A DNA stretch of 47,011 nucleotides, taken from assembly GCA_021813905.1 (NCBI GenBank), contig JAKAJH010000025.1, forward strand, positions 1 through 47,011. Direction: 5' to 3'. Positions within the stretch are counted from its first letter, which is position 1. The number at the start of each line of letters is the position of its first letter. The notes below the pieces were generated by a model. That model made no database searches, was not told where the DNA came from, and saw nothing but the letters and a program-made list of their open reading frames with translations. This document shows, piece after piece, positions 9,913-18,884 of this stretch. The position numbers and the translations under genes were made by a program. The DNA is from Bacteroidota bacterium (lineage in GTDB: Bacteria > Bacteroidota > Ignavibacteria > UBA10030).

Positions 9913-10263
9913 ATGGATTCATTGAAGGAACGACGATTCGCGCACATGGCGGATGTGGCCTGGGATGCGGCCGGTGACGGCGTTCGCCGGAAGGTGGGAC
10001 CGTACGACGAGACGATGACCGCCGTGCTCGTGGAATTCGACAGGGGCTCCGTGGGATATGTCCACACTCATCCGCACCATCAGATCACATACATCCGGCA
10101 CGGATCATTCGAGGTCACGATCGGGGAGGAGAAGCAGGTGCTGGGCGGCGGGGATTTCTACTACATCCCAGCGGACGTACCGCACGGCGTCGTGGCGCTT
10201 GAAGACAGCGCCCTGGTGGATTTCTTTTCGCCCTGCCGACTCGATCTGGTCAAAGGGAAGTGA
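9913..10263 (+). CDS. kdgF: KdgF-like cupin, unsaturated-uronate ring-opening enzyme
   Basis: 116 residues forming a single cupin barrel, starting at the ATG four bases after the PL17 stop. The metal and substrate motifs match KdgF closely: HTHPHHQITY (51-60), PADVPHGVV (H91), and LVDFFSPCRLDL with D103, F105 and R109. KdgF converts 4,5-unsaturated monouronates (from pectin or alginate lyases and unsaturated uronyl hydrolases) to their linear keto forms, feeding the KDG branch. Its place right after a PL17 exolyase, in a locus with KduD, KdgK and Eda, fits exactly. Cytoplasmic. Alternative: a generic sugar-binding cupin; I consider this less likely given the FSPxR tail. Confidence 0.85.
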   Translation: MDSLKERRFAHMADVAWDAAGDGVRRKVGPYDETMTAVLVEFDRGSVGYVHTHPHHQITYIRHGSFEVTIGEEKQVLGGGDFYYIPADVPHGVVALEDSALVDFFSPCRLDLVKGK

Positions 10264-10268
10264 GTGCG

Positions 10269-12890
10269 ATGGCGAGGGAGCGCATCCGTATCACGGGAAA
10301 GATTGCGGGCCTCGTTGCCCTCTGCGCGGTTTTCGCCGCGGGCGCGCGATCGCAGTCGATATACGATACGTACAGCGGTTTCACGGTTCCGACCACGCCG
10401 ATGCTTCCCCTCACCGAACAGCATCCGAGCCTCCACTTCACGACGTCGGAACTTCCGGCGCTGCAGGTGAAGAAGGCCGATCCGGCGTATGCCGCGCTCT
10501 GGTCGAGGATCACGACGAACATCGCGAAGTTCCTGGGGAAGACGGTGTCCACTTCGAGCGTCGGCGACCGGCCGAAGATCGCAATGTACGGCGCGTTCGC
10601 GTGGATCATGAACGGCGATACCGTGGGACGGAATCATGCGGTGGAAGCGTTGCTTTCGGCATATGATAACGTGCCGCAGACGGCCGTGTCGACCTCGTTC
10701 GACAAGCCGTATGACGAGATCTACCGCGCCACGTGGATCCAGGATTTCTGCACGGCCTACGACTGGCTGGCGCCGGTGCTGAGCCCGCAGCAGGATTCCT
10801 CGGCCCGGGCCCGGATCATCCGGGAAGCGAACCTGCTGTGCGACAACATGCGCTCCGGAGTCAAGTATGCGTCGCGGCCGCACAATCATCGGTCAAAGCC
10901 GGCGTACGGAGTCGGGACAGCAGCGTTAACGCTCTCTTCCGATCCCAATGCGTCCCGCTGGCTCGACTCAGCACTGACGAATGTCAATACGGTCACGAAA
11001 TACCAGTTCAGCTCCGACGGGATTTACCGCGAGGGACCGCACTATTACATTTACACGCTTGTCAACGCGATCCCGTTCCTCTGGCAATACAAGATCGTGT
11101 CGGGCGTGGACCTGTTTCCCGCCTATCAGGCCGCGTTCGAGTGGCCGGTGCTCATCCGCGACCAGCGGGGATGGATGCCGAACACGGAGGATGCGAATGT
11201 GAAGCCCGCCCCGACGCACATGGTGGCTGCCGCCTACCCGACTGCGCCGACGCGACTGCACAGCACCGCACCGCTTGCGTCCATTCTGCAATGGAACTGG
11301 GCGACAACGACGTTTTTTACCGTGGACTACACGGGCGCGACGAATGAGATCTGCTGGGACATCGACGAATTCCTGTTCTGGGATGCCTCCATCCCGTCCG
11401 TGGCGCCGGACATCGATCCGACGCTGCGGCTCGCGACGGGGGAGGTGGTGTTCCGCAACCGCTGGGCGGGCAGCGATTCGACGGGACGGTATCTGCTCTT
11501 TCATGCCGTGGCTGCCGCCGACAATCACGACCATCCCGACCAGCTGAGCTACGTCATCAATGCGCGCAACTCCTGTCTTGCCATCGACGCCGGCTACGGG
11601 CAGGACCAGACCAATTATGCGACGTGGTACACAAAGCCGCTCTCGCACAATCTCGTGATGACGAACAGCACGGCGCCGTCGGATTTCCAGGTCAATCAAA
11701 CGCCCCCGGACCGGCACTTTCTGGTGACGCCGTTCTTCGACCTGTCGGAAAAGCAGGCAAAGACTTCAGCCACGTCGGGCACGATCGTGCGCGGCATCGC
11801 GTGCGTCGACAAGGATTTCTGGATCGTCTACGACCGACCTTCCACCAGCCAGACAGGAGTCGTGTACGCGCTTGAGGTCCACGGCCGGGGAACGATGTCC
11901 CGGACCAGCTCCGATGTAACGTGGACAGCACCATCAGACAAGTACGGCTCGGCGGCCCGGCTTCATGCGAGCGTGCTGACGAGCGGGACGCCGACCATCG
12001 CTGATAAGACAGGCACAACCTGTCTCTTCAAGGATTCCGTTGCGCAATCGTACGTGGATGTGCAGCAGACCGGTTCCACGGTGGGATTTCTGCATCTTCT
12101 GCGCACAACCTCATCCTCCACCATGCCGTCCGCCGCGGCGGATATCAGCACCGGGAGCGGGATGTCGCTGGTGTTCACGACATCCGGCGCTGCGACCGAT
12201 CAGGTCATTGTTCCGAAAAGCACAGGCATCGCATCGGCCGGTTCGCTGGCGTCGGATGCATCGTTCGCATGGTCCCGGTCGGAAGGAGACATCCTCACGC
12301 GTTTCGCGGTCGTCGAGGGAACGCTCCTTCGATGGATGGGAAAGGATGTGCTGGTGACCGATCACCCGATCACGCTGGCGGCGGACTGGTCGTCGGCGGG
12401 CATCCGAACGCTCTCTGTGGACCCGGTGAGCGTCCCCATCTCGGTGACGCTGCATCTGGAAGGCGTGACAGCGGTCGAATTGAACAATGCGCCGATTGCC
12501 TTTTCCAGCGCCACGCCGGGCGCGTGCATATTCACGCTCTCCACCGGCGGCGCAGTGCGGATCACGGGAGGAACGACGGCCGTGGCAGGAGACGCTTTCT
12601 CCACTCTGCCATCACAGCTCATGCTCGACGCAAACTATCCCAATCCGTTCAATCCGACCACGCGCATTCGCTTCACACTTCCGGTGGCATCCCGCGTACA
12701 GGTACGGATCTATAACGGAATCGGCCAGCTGATCCGCACATTGCTCGACGCCGAGCTGGGCGCCGGGGTTCATCAGGGAGTATGGGACGGACGGGATGGG
12801 CTCGGTCGGGATGCGGCGAGCGGCGTCTATGTCTTCGAAGTGAACACGAATGCGGCCAACCGTCGGACCAAAGGTCTGCTGCTCCGCTGA
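10269..12890 (+). CDS. Secreted heparinase II/III-like polysaccharide lyase with type IX sorting domain
   Basis: 873 residues. The ATG at 10269 has AAGGGAAG eight bases upstream; a GTG at 10260 overlapping the kdgF stop is an alternative. There is a signal peptide (cleavage near GARSQ). Residues about 50-350 form an alpha/alpha toroid with HNHRSKPAYG (H207). From about 380 comes a heparinase II/III-like beta-sandwich carrying NHDHPDQLSY (H420, H422, D424). The final 90 residues are a FlgD-like/T9SS domain with YPNPFNPTT and ASGVYVFEV. Family enzymes cleave uronate-containing polysaccharides by beta-elimination. The tag implies a cell-surface or released enzyme making first cuts. I cannot assign a PL family number. 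Confidence 0.75.
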   Translation: MARERIRITGKIAGLVALCAVFAAGARSQSIYDTYSGFTVPTTPMLPLTEQHPSLHFTTSELPALQVKKADPAYAALWSRITTNIAKFLGKTVSTSSVGDRPKIAMYGAFAWIMNGDTVGRNHAVEALLSAYDNVPQTAVSTSFDKPYDEIYRATWIQDFCTAYDWLAPVLSPQQDSSARARIIREANLLCDNMRSGVKYASRPHNHRSKPAYGVGTAALTLSSDPNASRWLDSALTNVNTVTKYQFSSDGIYREGPHYYIYTLVNAIPFLWQYKIVSGVDLFPAYQAAFEWPVLIRDQRGWMPNTEDANVKPAPTHMVAAAYPTAPTRLHSTAPLASILQWNWATTTFFTVDYTGATNEICWDIDEFLFWDASIPSVAPDIDPTLRLATGEVVFRNRWAGSDSTGRYLLFHAVAAADNHDHPDQLSYVINARNSCLAIDAGYGQDQTNYATWYTKPLSHNLVMTNSTAPSDFQVNQTPPDRHFLVTPFFDLSEKQAKTSATSGTIVRGIACVDKDFWIVYDRPSTSQTGVVYALEVHGRGTMSRTSSDVTWTAPSDKYGSAARLHASVLTSGTPTIADKTGTTCLFKDSVAQSYVDVQQTGSTVGFLHLLRTTSSSTMPSAAADISTGSGMSLVFTTSGAATDQVIVPKSTGIASAGSLASDASFAWSRSEGDILTRFAVVEGTLLRWMGKDVLVTDHPITLAADWSSAGIRTLSVDPVSVPISVTLHLEGVTAVELNNAPIAFSSATPGACIFTLSTGGAVRITGGTTAVAGDAFSTLPSQLMLDANYPNPFNPTTRIRFTLPVASRVQVRIYNGIGQLIRTLLDAELGAGVHQGVWDGRDGLGRDAASGVYVFEVNTNAANRRTKGLLLR

Positions 12891-12946
12891 ACGGGCAGTG
12901 GAGTGCATCGGGAGCTTCCTGGAATGTCGAATATCGGAACGCGATC

Positions 12947-14227
12947 ATGAAACATGTGCGTGGACTTCGCTGGTGGATCATCGGGCTCGTCGCGGCAGCG
13001 ACCGTGGTGAACTACATCGATCGGACGTCCCTGGCCGTGATGTGGCCGGACATTTCCCATGATGTCGGCCTGACGAAGGACGAGTATGCGACGATCGTCT
13101 CGATCTTCATGATCGCGTATGCGATCGGTCAGGCGCTGTCCGGGCGAATGTTCGACTGGCTCGGCACCCGGATCGGATTTGTCGTCTCCATCTTCGTCTG
13201 GTCCACGTCATGTGCGCTGCACGGGGTGGCGCGGTCGGTCGCGAGCTTCGCAATGTTCCGCGGATTGCTGGGCGTGAGTGAGGCCGGCAACTGGCCGGGC
13301 GCGACGAAAGCAAGCGCCGAGTGGTTTCCCGTCAAAGAACGTGCGCTGGCGCAAGGGATCTTCAATGCCGGCGCATCGCTGGGGGCGGTGATTTCCGCGC
13401 CGCTGGTAGCGACGCTCTACCTGCTTCTCGGATGGAAAGCGACATTCGTCGTGATCGGCGCGCTGGGATTCCTGTGGATCATCCCGTGGCTGATCCTCCA
13501 CCGTTCCGGTCCGGATGCGCATCCGTGGCTCTCGCCGGAGGAGCGGCAGTACATCCTCAGCGGACAGTCGGCGGGAGCGCCGGCTGCGTCGCCGGGTCGG
13601 GCGCTCTCGTGGGGCGAGCTGGTCCGATTCCGCCAGAGCTGGTCCGTTATCATCTCGCGGTTCTTTGTGGACCCAATCTGGTGGCTGTTCGTCAACTGGC
13701 TGCCGATCTACCTGGCCGAGCGATTCGGATTCGACATCAAGGAGATTGGCCTGTTCGCCTGGGTGCCGTATCTGGGCGCGGGCATCGGCAGTCTGACCGG
13801 CGGGTGGTGGTCGGGGCACATGATCGGAAGGGGATGGAGCGTGAACAAGGCGCGCAAGTGGGCGATCGTCGTCGGCGGGATCATCACCGTACCGGCTCTT
13901 GTGTTGGCTGCGTTCGCCTCCTCGCCGCTGCCGGCCATCCTGCTGATCGCGGTGGTACTCGCGGGCTTCCAGGTCATGATCAATAACATTCAGACGTTGC
14001 CCAGCGATTTCTTTTCGGGAAAGTCGGTCGGCTCATTGGCCGGCCTGGGCGGCATGAGCGCGGTGGCGGGTGTCCTCGTTTTCAGCACGTGGCTCGTTCC
14101 GGTGCTGAGCGCGGTCAGTTATGTGCCCGTATTTCTACTGGGCGCGTTCCTGGTGCCGCTGGGGGTGATCTCCGTCTTCGTCCTGGGCGGCGAAATCCGT
14201 CGCGTGGATGAAGGATCGCGCGCGTGA
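12947..14227 (+). CDS. MFS transporter, ExuT-type hexuronate / unsaturated-uronate importer
   Basis: 426 residues. The ATG at 12947 starts just before the first membrane helix; the in-frame extension upstream overlaps the previous gene and is not believed. About twelve membrane segments are visible. The start NYIDRTSLAVMWPDI, the loop GRMFDWLGTRIGF, and GVSEAGNWPGATKASAEWFP are typical of the anion:cation symporter family (ExuT, GudP, DgoT). These import hexuronates, aldarates or galactonate with protons. In this locus the natural cargo is the monouronate or unsaturated monouronate made in the periplasm. The stop overlaps the kduD GTG start (GTGA). Confidence 0.82.
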   Translation: MKHVRGLRWWIIGLVAAATVVNYIDRTSLAVMWPDISHDVGLTKDEYATIVSIFMIAYAIGQALSGRMFDWLGTRIGFVVSIFVWSTSCALHGVARSVASFAMFRGLLGVSEAGNWPGATKASAEWFPVKERALAQGIFNAGASLGAVISAPLVATLYLLLGWKATFVVIGALGFLWIIPWLILHRSGPDAHPWLSPEERQYILSGQSAGAPAASPGRALSWGELVRFRQSWSVIISRFFVDPIWWLFVNWLPIYLAERFGFDIKEIGLFAWVPYLGAGIGSLTGGWWSGHMIGRGWSVNKARKWAIVVGGIITVPALVLAAFASSPLPAILLIAVVLAGFQVMINNIQTLPSDFFSGKSVGSLAGLGGMSAVAGVLVFSTWLVPVLSAVSYVPVFLLGAFLVPLGVISVFVLGGEIRRVDEGSRA

Positions 14228-14991
14228 CGGTGGGTGGTCATCCGCTCTTTGATCTTTCCGGTCGTGTGGCCGTGGTGACCGGAGGAAGTTCGGGCCTCGG
14301 CCGTGGAATGGCGCTGGCACTGGCGGAAGCCGGTGCAGATGTTGTTCTCGTGGATCACCGGAAGCGGACGGAGGCGGCGCCGGGGATGCCAGGATTGGGC
14401 CGGCGAACGATCTCGCTGGTGGCCGATCTTGCCGACACCGCGGCCATTGCAGGGCTGGTGGAGACGACGCTCCGTGAGTTCGGCGGGATCGATATTCTTG
14501 TGAACAATGCCGGGATCATTCGCCGAAAGCCCGCGCTGGAGTTTGCCGAACACGATTGGGACGAGGTCATGGCCGTGAACGCGCGCACGGTCTTCTTTTT
14601 GAGCCAGGCAGTCGCGCGGGTCATGGTTCCGAGACACCGCGGAAAGATCATTCATACCGCATCACTGCTTTCCTTCCAGGGCGGAGTCGTTGTCCCCTCG
14701 TACGCCGCCAGCAAAGGAGCGGTGGCGCAGATGACAAAGGCGATGGCGAATGAGTGGGCTCCGCTGGGCATCAACGTGAACGCCATTGCCCCCGGATACA
14801 TGGCAACGAACAATACCCGCGCGCTCCAGGACGATCCGGAGCTGTCCGCGCAGATCCTCTCGCGGATTCCCGCCGGTCGATGGGGCACGCCGGATGATCT
14901 GAAAGGCGCAGCCGTCTTTCTGGCGTCATCCGCTTCCGACTACATGCACGGACAGGTGCTGGTGGTTGATGGCGGATGGATGGCGCGATGA
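14224..14991 (+). CDS. kduD: KduD-like 2-dehydro-3-deoxy-D-gluconate 5-dehydrogenase (SDR)
   Basis: 255 residues, GTG start overlapping the transporter stop. Motifs are TGGSSGLG (19-26), NNAGIIRR (94-101), N119, S147, Y160 and K164. The segment VPSYAASKGAVAQMTKAMAN and the late INVNAIAPGYMATNNT followed by RIPAGRWGTPDDL are strongly KduD-like, as is the VDGGWMAR end. KduD reduces 2,5-diketo-3-deoxygluconate (DKII) to KDG, downstream of KdgF and KduI in the pectin pathway. No KduI gene is in the window, which raises the question of whether this enzyme works on DEH directly. Cytoplasmic. Confidence 0.83.
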   Translation: MTVGGHPLFDLSGRVAVVTGGSSGLGRGMALALAEAGADVVLVDHRKRTEAAPGMPGLGRRTISLVADLADTAAIAGLVETTLREFGGIDILVNNAGIIRRKPALEFAEHDWDEVMAVNARTVFFLSQAVARVMVPRHRGKIIHTASLLSFQGGVVVPSYAASKGAVAQMTKAMANEWAPLGINVNAIAPGYMATNNTRALQDDPELSAQILSRIPAGRWGTPDDLKGAAVFLASSASDYMHGQVLVVDGGWMAR

Positions 14992-15039
14992 AACGGACGT
15001 CGATACAATTTCTCCCTTAATGAGGAGCGGACAAATTCC

Positions 15040-15999
15040 ATGCATCCCGTGATCAGCAAGATCGGAACGATCGGAGTGATTCCGGTGGTCGTTCTGGAAG
15101 ATGAAACGAAGGCGGTCCCGCTGGCCAAAGCGCTGGTGGCGGGCGGTTTGCCGAGCATCGAAGTGACGTTCCGGACGAAGGCGGCGGCGGCATCGATCGA
15201 GGCGATTGCGTCGGCCGTACCGTCGATGCTTGTCGGTGCCGGGACCGTGCTGACCGTTGATCAGGTGAAGACGGCGATCGGCGCAGGGGCGGAGTTCGTT
15301 GTCGCCCCCGGATTCGATCCTGCCGTGGTGGAATATTGTCTCGCCCATGACATCCCTATCCTGCCCGGTGTCCTGGCCCCCTCGGAGATCGGTCGCGCGC
15401 TGTCCCTCGGGATCAATGTGCTGAAGCTCTTTCCGATCGAAGCGGTCGGGGGGCTTAACTACCTGAAAGCCGTCAGCGGCCCGTTCGTGGAAGCCCGGTT
15501 CTCACCGAGCGGCGGTGTCGATCTCTCGAACTTTCTGTCCTATCTCAAATTCCCGTCCGTGCACGCCTGCGGCAGCAGTGCCATGGTCAAGGCGGAACTC
15601 ATCGCGGCCGACAGATTTGATGAGATCGAACGACTGACCGCCGAGATGGTGCGCATCATGCTCGGATTCACGGTCCGCCATGTGGGCGTGAACACGGAAG
15701 ACGAGAAGCATGCAAAGGCAGCGGCGGATCTGCTCACTCATAACTTCGGATTCGGCATGCGCGAAGGCTCCTCTTCGTTCTTCGTTGCGGAACAGATCGA
15801 AGTGACGAAGTCGAAGCGGGACAGCGGTCACGGCCACATCGCGATCGGGACCAACTTCATGGACCGGGCGATCGCGCATCTCGGGCGGAAAGGAATCAGC
15901 ACCAGGCCGGACACGGCGGCGGTCCGGAACGGATCGATCCACACGGTGTACCTTGATCTGGAGATCGAAGGATTCGAGGTGCACCTGATCCAGCTGTGA
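15040..15999 (+). CDS. eda: KDPG aldolase (Eda) fused to a C-terminal VOC/glyoxalase-like domain
   Basis: 319 residues, ATG preceded by GAGGAGC. Residues 1-205 are a KDPG/KHG aldolase TIM barrel with catalytic E41 (IEVTFRT), GAGTVL (67-72), Schiff-base K130 (NVLKLFPIE) and phosphate loop FSPSGG. It cleaves 2-keto-3-deoxy-6-phosphogluconate into pyruvate and glyceraldehyde-3-phosphate, the last step of uronate breakdown. A stand-alone Eda is about 210 residues; here about 110 more follow. They start FTVRHVGVNT and contain GHGHIAIG and EGFEVHLIQL, the beta-alpha-beta-beta-beta repeat of VOC proteins with possible metal ligands (His, His, Glu). The function of the extension is unknown. Confidence 0.88.
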   Translation: MHPVISKIGTIGVIPVVVLEDETKAVPLAKALVAGGLPSIEVTFRTKAAAASIEAIASAVPSMLVGAGTVLTVDQVKTAIGAGAEFVVAPGFDPAVVEYCLAHDIPILPGVLAPSEIGRALSLGINVLKLFPIEAVGGLNYLKAVSGPFVEARFSPSGGVDLSNFLSYLKFPSVHACGSSAMVKAELIAADRFDEIERLTAEMVRIMLGFTVRHVGVNTEDEKHAKAAADLLTHNFGFGMREGSSSFFVAEQIEVTKSKRDSGHGHIAIGTNFMDRAIAHLGRKGISTRPDTAAVRNGSIHTVYLDLEIEGFEVHLIQL

Positions 16000-16040
16000 T
16001 GAACGAAATGTTCGTGGAACGAGACACAAGGAACTCTGCC

Positions 16041-17243
16041 ATGGAACGGATCTCCATTTCACTGATGATCCCGCTGCTCGCAGCCGTGATCGCCAGCGTT
16101 CCTTCTGCGGTGAACGCCCAGCCGCGGGTTTACCTGATGAATCCATCCCGTCTGGAAGAGGTGCGCAAGCTGCCGCCGGGCGACCGGTCCGTCGCGCCGG
16201 CGCTGAAGCGACTGCTCCGGGATGCGGAGAAATCCCTCCGGGTCCATCCGCTCTCCGTCACCCAGAAGGACTCCGTCCCGCCGAGCGGAGACAAGCACGA
16301 CTTCATGAGCCTTTCGCCGTACTGGTGGCCGGACCCGAACAAGCCGGACGGAAGACCGTACATCCGGCGCGATGGAGAGTTCAATCCGGAGCGGGAGGCA
16401 TTCCCCGACGAAAAGAACCTGGATCGGATGATCGCCGCGGTCTCCACGCTCGCGCTCGCACACTTCTTCACCGGCGAGGGTTCGTATGCGGCGCACGCGA
16501 CAGAGCTGCTCCGGGTGTGGTTCATTGACTCGGCGACGCAGATGAATCCGAACCTGAATTACGCCCAGGCGATCCGCGGACGCACGGAAGGGCGCGGAAG
16601 CGGGATCATTGAGTCGCATCAGTTTCCGATCCTGCTCGATGCGATCGACCTGCTCGCCGGAGGAGGAGGGATCGCGGAGACGGACGTGAAGGCACTGCGC
16701 ACCTGGTTCTCGGAGTATCTGACATGGCTCCGGGAGAGTCCGAACGGACGGCACGAGCGGGATGCGAAGAACAATCACGGCAGCTGGTACGACGTACAGA
16801 TCGTCCGCGCGGCGCTTTTCGTCGGCGAGCGCAGCCTCGCGCTGAAGACGCTGGAGGAGAGCAAGCAGCGCCGCATCGCCTCGCAGATCGAGCCCGACGG
16901 TACCCAGCCCATGGAATTGGCGCGCACGAAGGCCGAGGGCTATTCGACATTCAATCTCCAGGCCCTGACCACGCTTGCCGCGATCGGAAAGCGTGTCGGC
17001 GTGGATCTGTGGGAATACGAGACCGCGGACGGACGGAGCATCCGCAAGGCGCTCGACTTCATGCTGCCGTACTATGTGGGAGAGAAGACTTGGACATATC
17101 CGCAGATCGCCCCGATCAAGACGAAGGATGTGTGGATGCTGCTGCGCGCGGCGGCGTCTCTCGGCGGCGCCCGATACGCGGAGGCGGCAGCACAGCTCAG
17201 CATCCCCAACGCCGCATCCGACCGGATCAATTTGATTTACTGA
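16041..17243 (+). CDS. Alginate-lyase-family polysaccharide lyase, PL38-like (copy 1)
   Basis: 400 residues. The ATG at 16041 was chosen over the in-frame start at 15996 because AAGGA precedes it and a good signal peptide (cleavage near AVNAQ) begins there. The alpha/alpha-toroid alginate-lyase fold shows HDFMSLSPYWWPDP, MNPNLNYAQAIRG, the NNH motif at 244-246 (AKNNHGSWYD), and the presumed catalytic Tyr Y301 in RTKAEGYSTFNL. This NNH-plus-Tyr arrangement is shared with PL5, and the YWWPDP signature with PL38 glucuronan lyases. Probably periplasmic, since no sorting domain is present. The PL38 assignment is from memory of family signatures; alginate as substrate remains possible. Confidence 0.75.
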   Translation: MERISISLMIPLLAAVIASVPSAVNAQPRVYLMNPSRLEEVRKLPPGDRSVAPALKRLLRDAEKSLRVHPLSVTQKDSVPPSGDKHDFMSLSPYWWPDPNKPDGRPYIRRDGEFNPEREAFPDEKNLDRMIAAVSTLALAHFFTGEGSYAAHATELLRVWFIDSATQMNPNLNYAQAIRGRTEGRGSGIIESHQFPILLDAIDLLAGGGGIAETDVKALRTWFSEYLTWLRESPNGRHERDAKNNHGSWYDVQIVRAALFVGERSLALKTLEESKQRRIASQIEPDGTQPMELARTKAEGYSTFNLQALTTLAAIGKRVGVDLWEYETADGRSIRKALDFMLPYYVGEKTWTYPQIAPIKTKDVWMLLRAAASLGGARYAEAAAQLSIPNAASDRINLIY

Positions 17244-17293
17244 AGGATCCATCTCACCACCAATCACCATTCATCAACAGGAAGGAGATCATC

Positions 17294-18823
17294 ATGAGAC
17301 CGCTGGCAACCATGTTTGCATTGTTGCTTCTGGTCACGGCTGTGCAGGCGCAGATCACATCGTCCGGTTTGAAGGGCATGTGGAGCGGAGACAGCACCTG
17401 GGTCGGTGGCGTTCTCCCGGGCCCGACCGACAACGTCGTGATCGCGGCCGGGGACAGCGTCACGATCGACAGCACCACGGCCGACGGCTATTTCTGCAAC
17501 AACCTCACGGTCAACGGCGCGCTGTTCTATCCGAAGGACGCGAAGGTTGCGACGCTGACGGTCAACGGCGACGTGACGGTAGCGGCGGGCGCGACGTTGC
17601 GCGTGCAGACCCGGAGTGTGACGGGGCCGTATGTCCAGCACATGCTGAAGGTGTATGGCAACTTCACGAGCGAAGGCGTGACTGATTTTCGGTTGGGATC
17701 AAATGGGAGCACGGCGCAAGGCTTGCACCTCTATCTCACCGGATCGACCAACACGACGCTCGCGCTTCATCCGGCACTGAGCTTCGACAAGAACGTGAAC
17801 GAGATGAACGTGGTCACCATCGACAAGACCGCCGGTGCGAAAGTGACCTGCCTGAGCAACGTCTACCAGAGCAACAACTCCTCGACCGGCCCGGCGACGT
17901 TGTTCCTCAAGAACGGCTTTGTCGAGACGGGGAACTACCGCTGGGTGCTGTTCAGCAGCGCGTCGAACGTGCTTTCGGGAGGCTCCGACTCCAGCTATGT
18001 CATCGGATGTCTCGGCCGCGGCCTGCCGACGTCCTCCACGGGGAATCGGTTCTATCCGGTGGGCGACCATCATGGCTATCGCCCGATCTACGTTCGGCAG
18101 AACACCGCGGGCTCGACGGGATCGCATATGGAAGTTCGCTGCGTGGAGGGTGATGCGAACACCGGCACGAGTGCCTTCACCGGCGGAATCGACAAGGTGT
18201 GTTCGTTCCGATACTACACGGTCACGATGGACAGCATCACGTACGGTCTGGCAACTCCGCATTTCACGCTGTCGTACGGTCTGAATGACGGCGTGGCGGC
18301 GGGCAATACCAACCTTCGCATCGCCGCGTCAATGGACGAGCGGGCCACCTGGAAGGGTGTCGGCCCCACGACAATCCCGTACACCACCGCGTTGGACAGT
18401 CTGCCGCGCATGATGGTGAGCGACAGCGCCTCCGCGTCAACGTCGGACAGCGTCCGGCTGCATGGAGCGCTGTATCTTGCACTTGCACGAGCGACCGGGA
18501 CGACTGAGAATACGCTGGATTACACCGTGAGCTCGGTGGAGCCCGTGGCAGGAGTGCCGTCCGGCTTCGTGCTGGAGCGGAATTATCCGAATCCGTTCAA
18601 TCCCACCACCACCATCCGGTTCGCAGTGCCGAAGGCCGCACAGGTCAGCCTGCGGATCTACGATGCGCTCGGACGCGAGGTGGAGACGCTGACCAACGGC
18701 CTGATGGAGGCCGGCATGTATCAGGCGACGTGGAATGCCCGCGGCATGGCGAGCGGTCTGTACTTCTGCCGCATGCAGTCGGGTGGATTCGTGCAGACAC
18801 AGAAACTGCTTCTCACGAAGTAA
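17294..18823 (+). CDS. Secreted beta-rich protein with type IX sorting domain, unknown function
   Basis: 509 residues, ATG with AAGGAG upstream; signal peptide cleaved near AVQAQ. Residues 20-160 begin GMWSGDSTWVGGVLPGPTDNVVI, the opening of G8-like or right-handed beta-helix adhesin domains, followed by repeating T/V/D strands. No catalytic motif was recognised. A low-complexity Ser/Ala/Asp linker (SDSASASTSDS) precedes the last 85 residues, a textbook T9SS domain with YPNPFNPTTTIRF, LRIYDALGREV and ASGLYFCRM. Likely surface-anchored; a glycan-binding or scaffold role within the locus is inference. A strong hairpin follows the stop. Confidence 0.7.
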   Translation: MRPLATMFALLLLVTAVQAQITSSGLKGMWSGDSTWVGGVLPGPTDNVVIAAGDSVTIDSTTADGYFCNNLTVNGALFYPKDAKVATLTVNGDVTVAAGATLRVQTRSVTGPYVQHMLKVYGNFTSEGVTDFRLGSNGSTAQGLHLYLTGSTNTTLALHPALSFDKNVNEMNVVTIDKTAGAKVTCLSNVYQSNNSSTGPATLFLKNGFVETGNYRWVLFSSASNVLSGGSDSSYVIGCLGRGLPTSSTGNRFYPVGDHHGYRPIYVRQNTAGSTGSHMEVRCVEGDANTGTSAFTGGIDKVCSFRYYTVTMDSITYGLATPHFTLSYGLNDGVAAGNTNLRIAASMDERATWKGVGPTTIPYTTALDSLPRMMVSDSASASTSDSVRLHGALYLALARATGTTENTLDYTVSSVEPVAGVPSGFVLERNYPNPFNPTTTIRFAVPKAAQVSLRIYDALGREVETLTNGLMEAGMYQATWNARGMASGLYFCRMQSGGFVQTQKLLLTK

Positions 18824-18832
18824 CAGAATCTC

Positions 18833-18863
18833 GCGGGGCTGCGCTGTCAAGGTGCAGCCCCGC
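18833..18863 (+). terminator. GC-rich hairpin, candidate terminator or processing site
   Basis: A perfect ten-base stem (18833-18842 with 18854-18863) and an 11-base loop begin ten bases after the stop of the sorting-domain gene. Only a short CATTTG follows, so intrinsic termination would be weak. It may set the ratio of upstream to downstream transcript within the locus. Confidence 0.5.
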
Positions 18864-18884
18864 CATTTGTCCTCGAAGGTCCCC

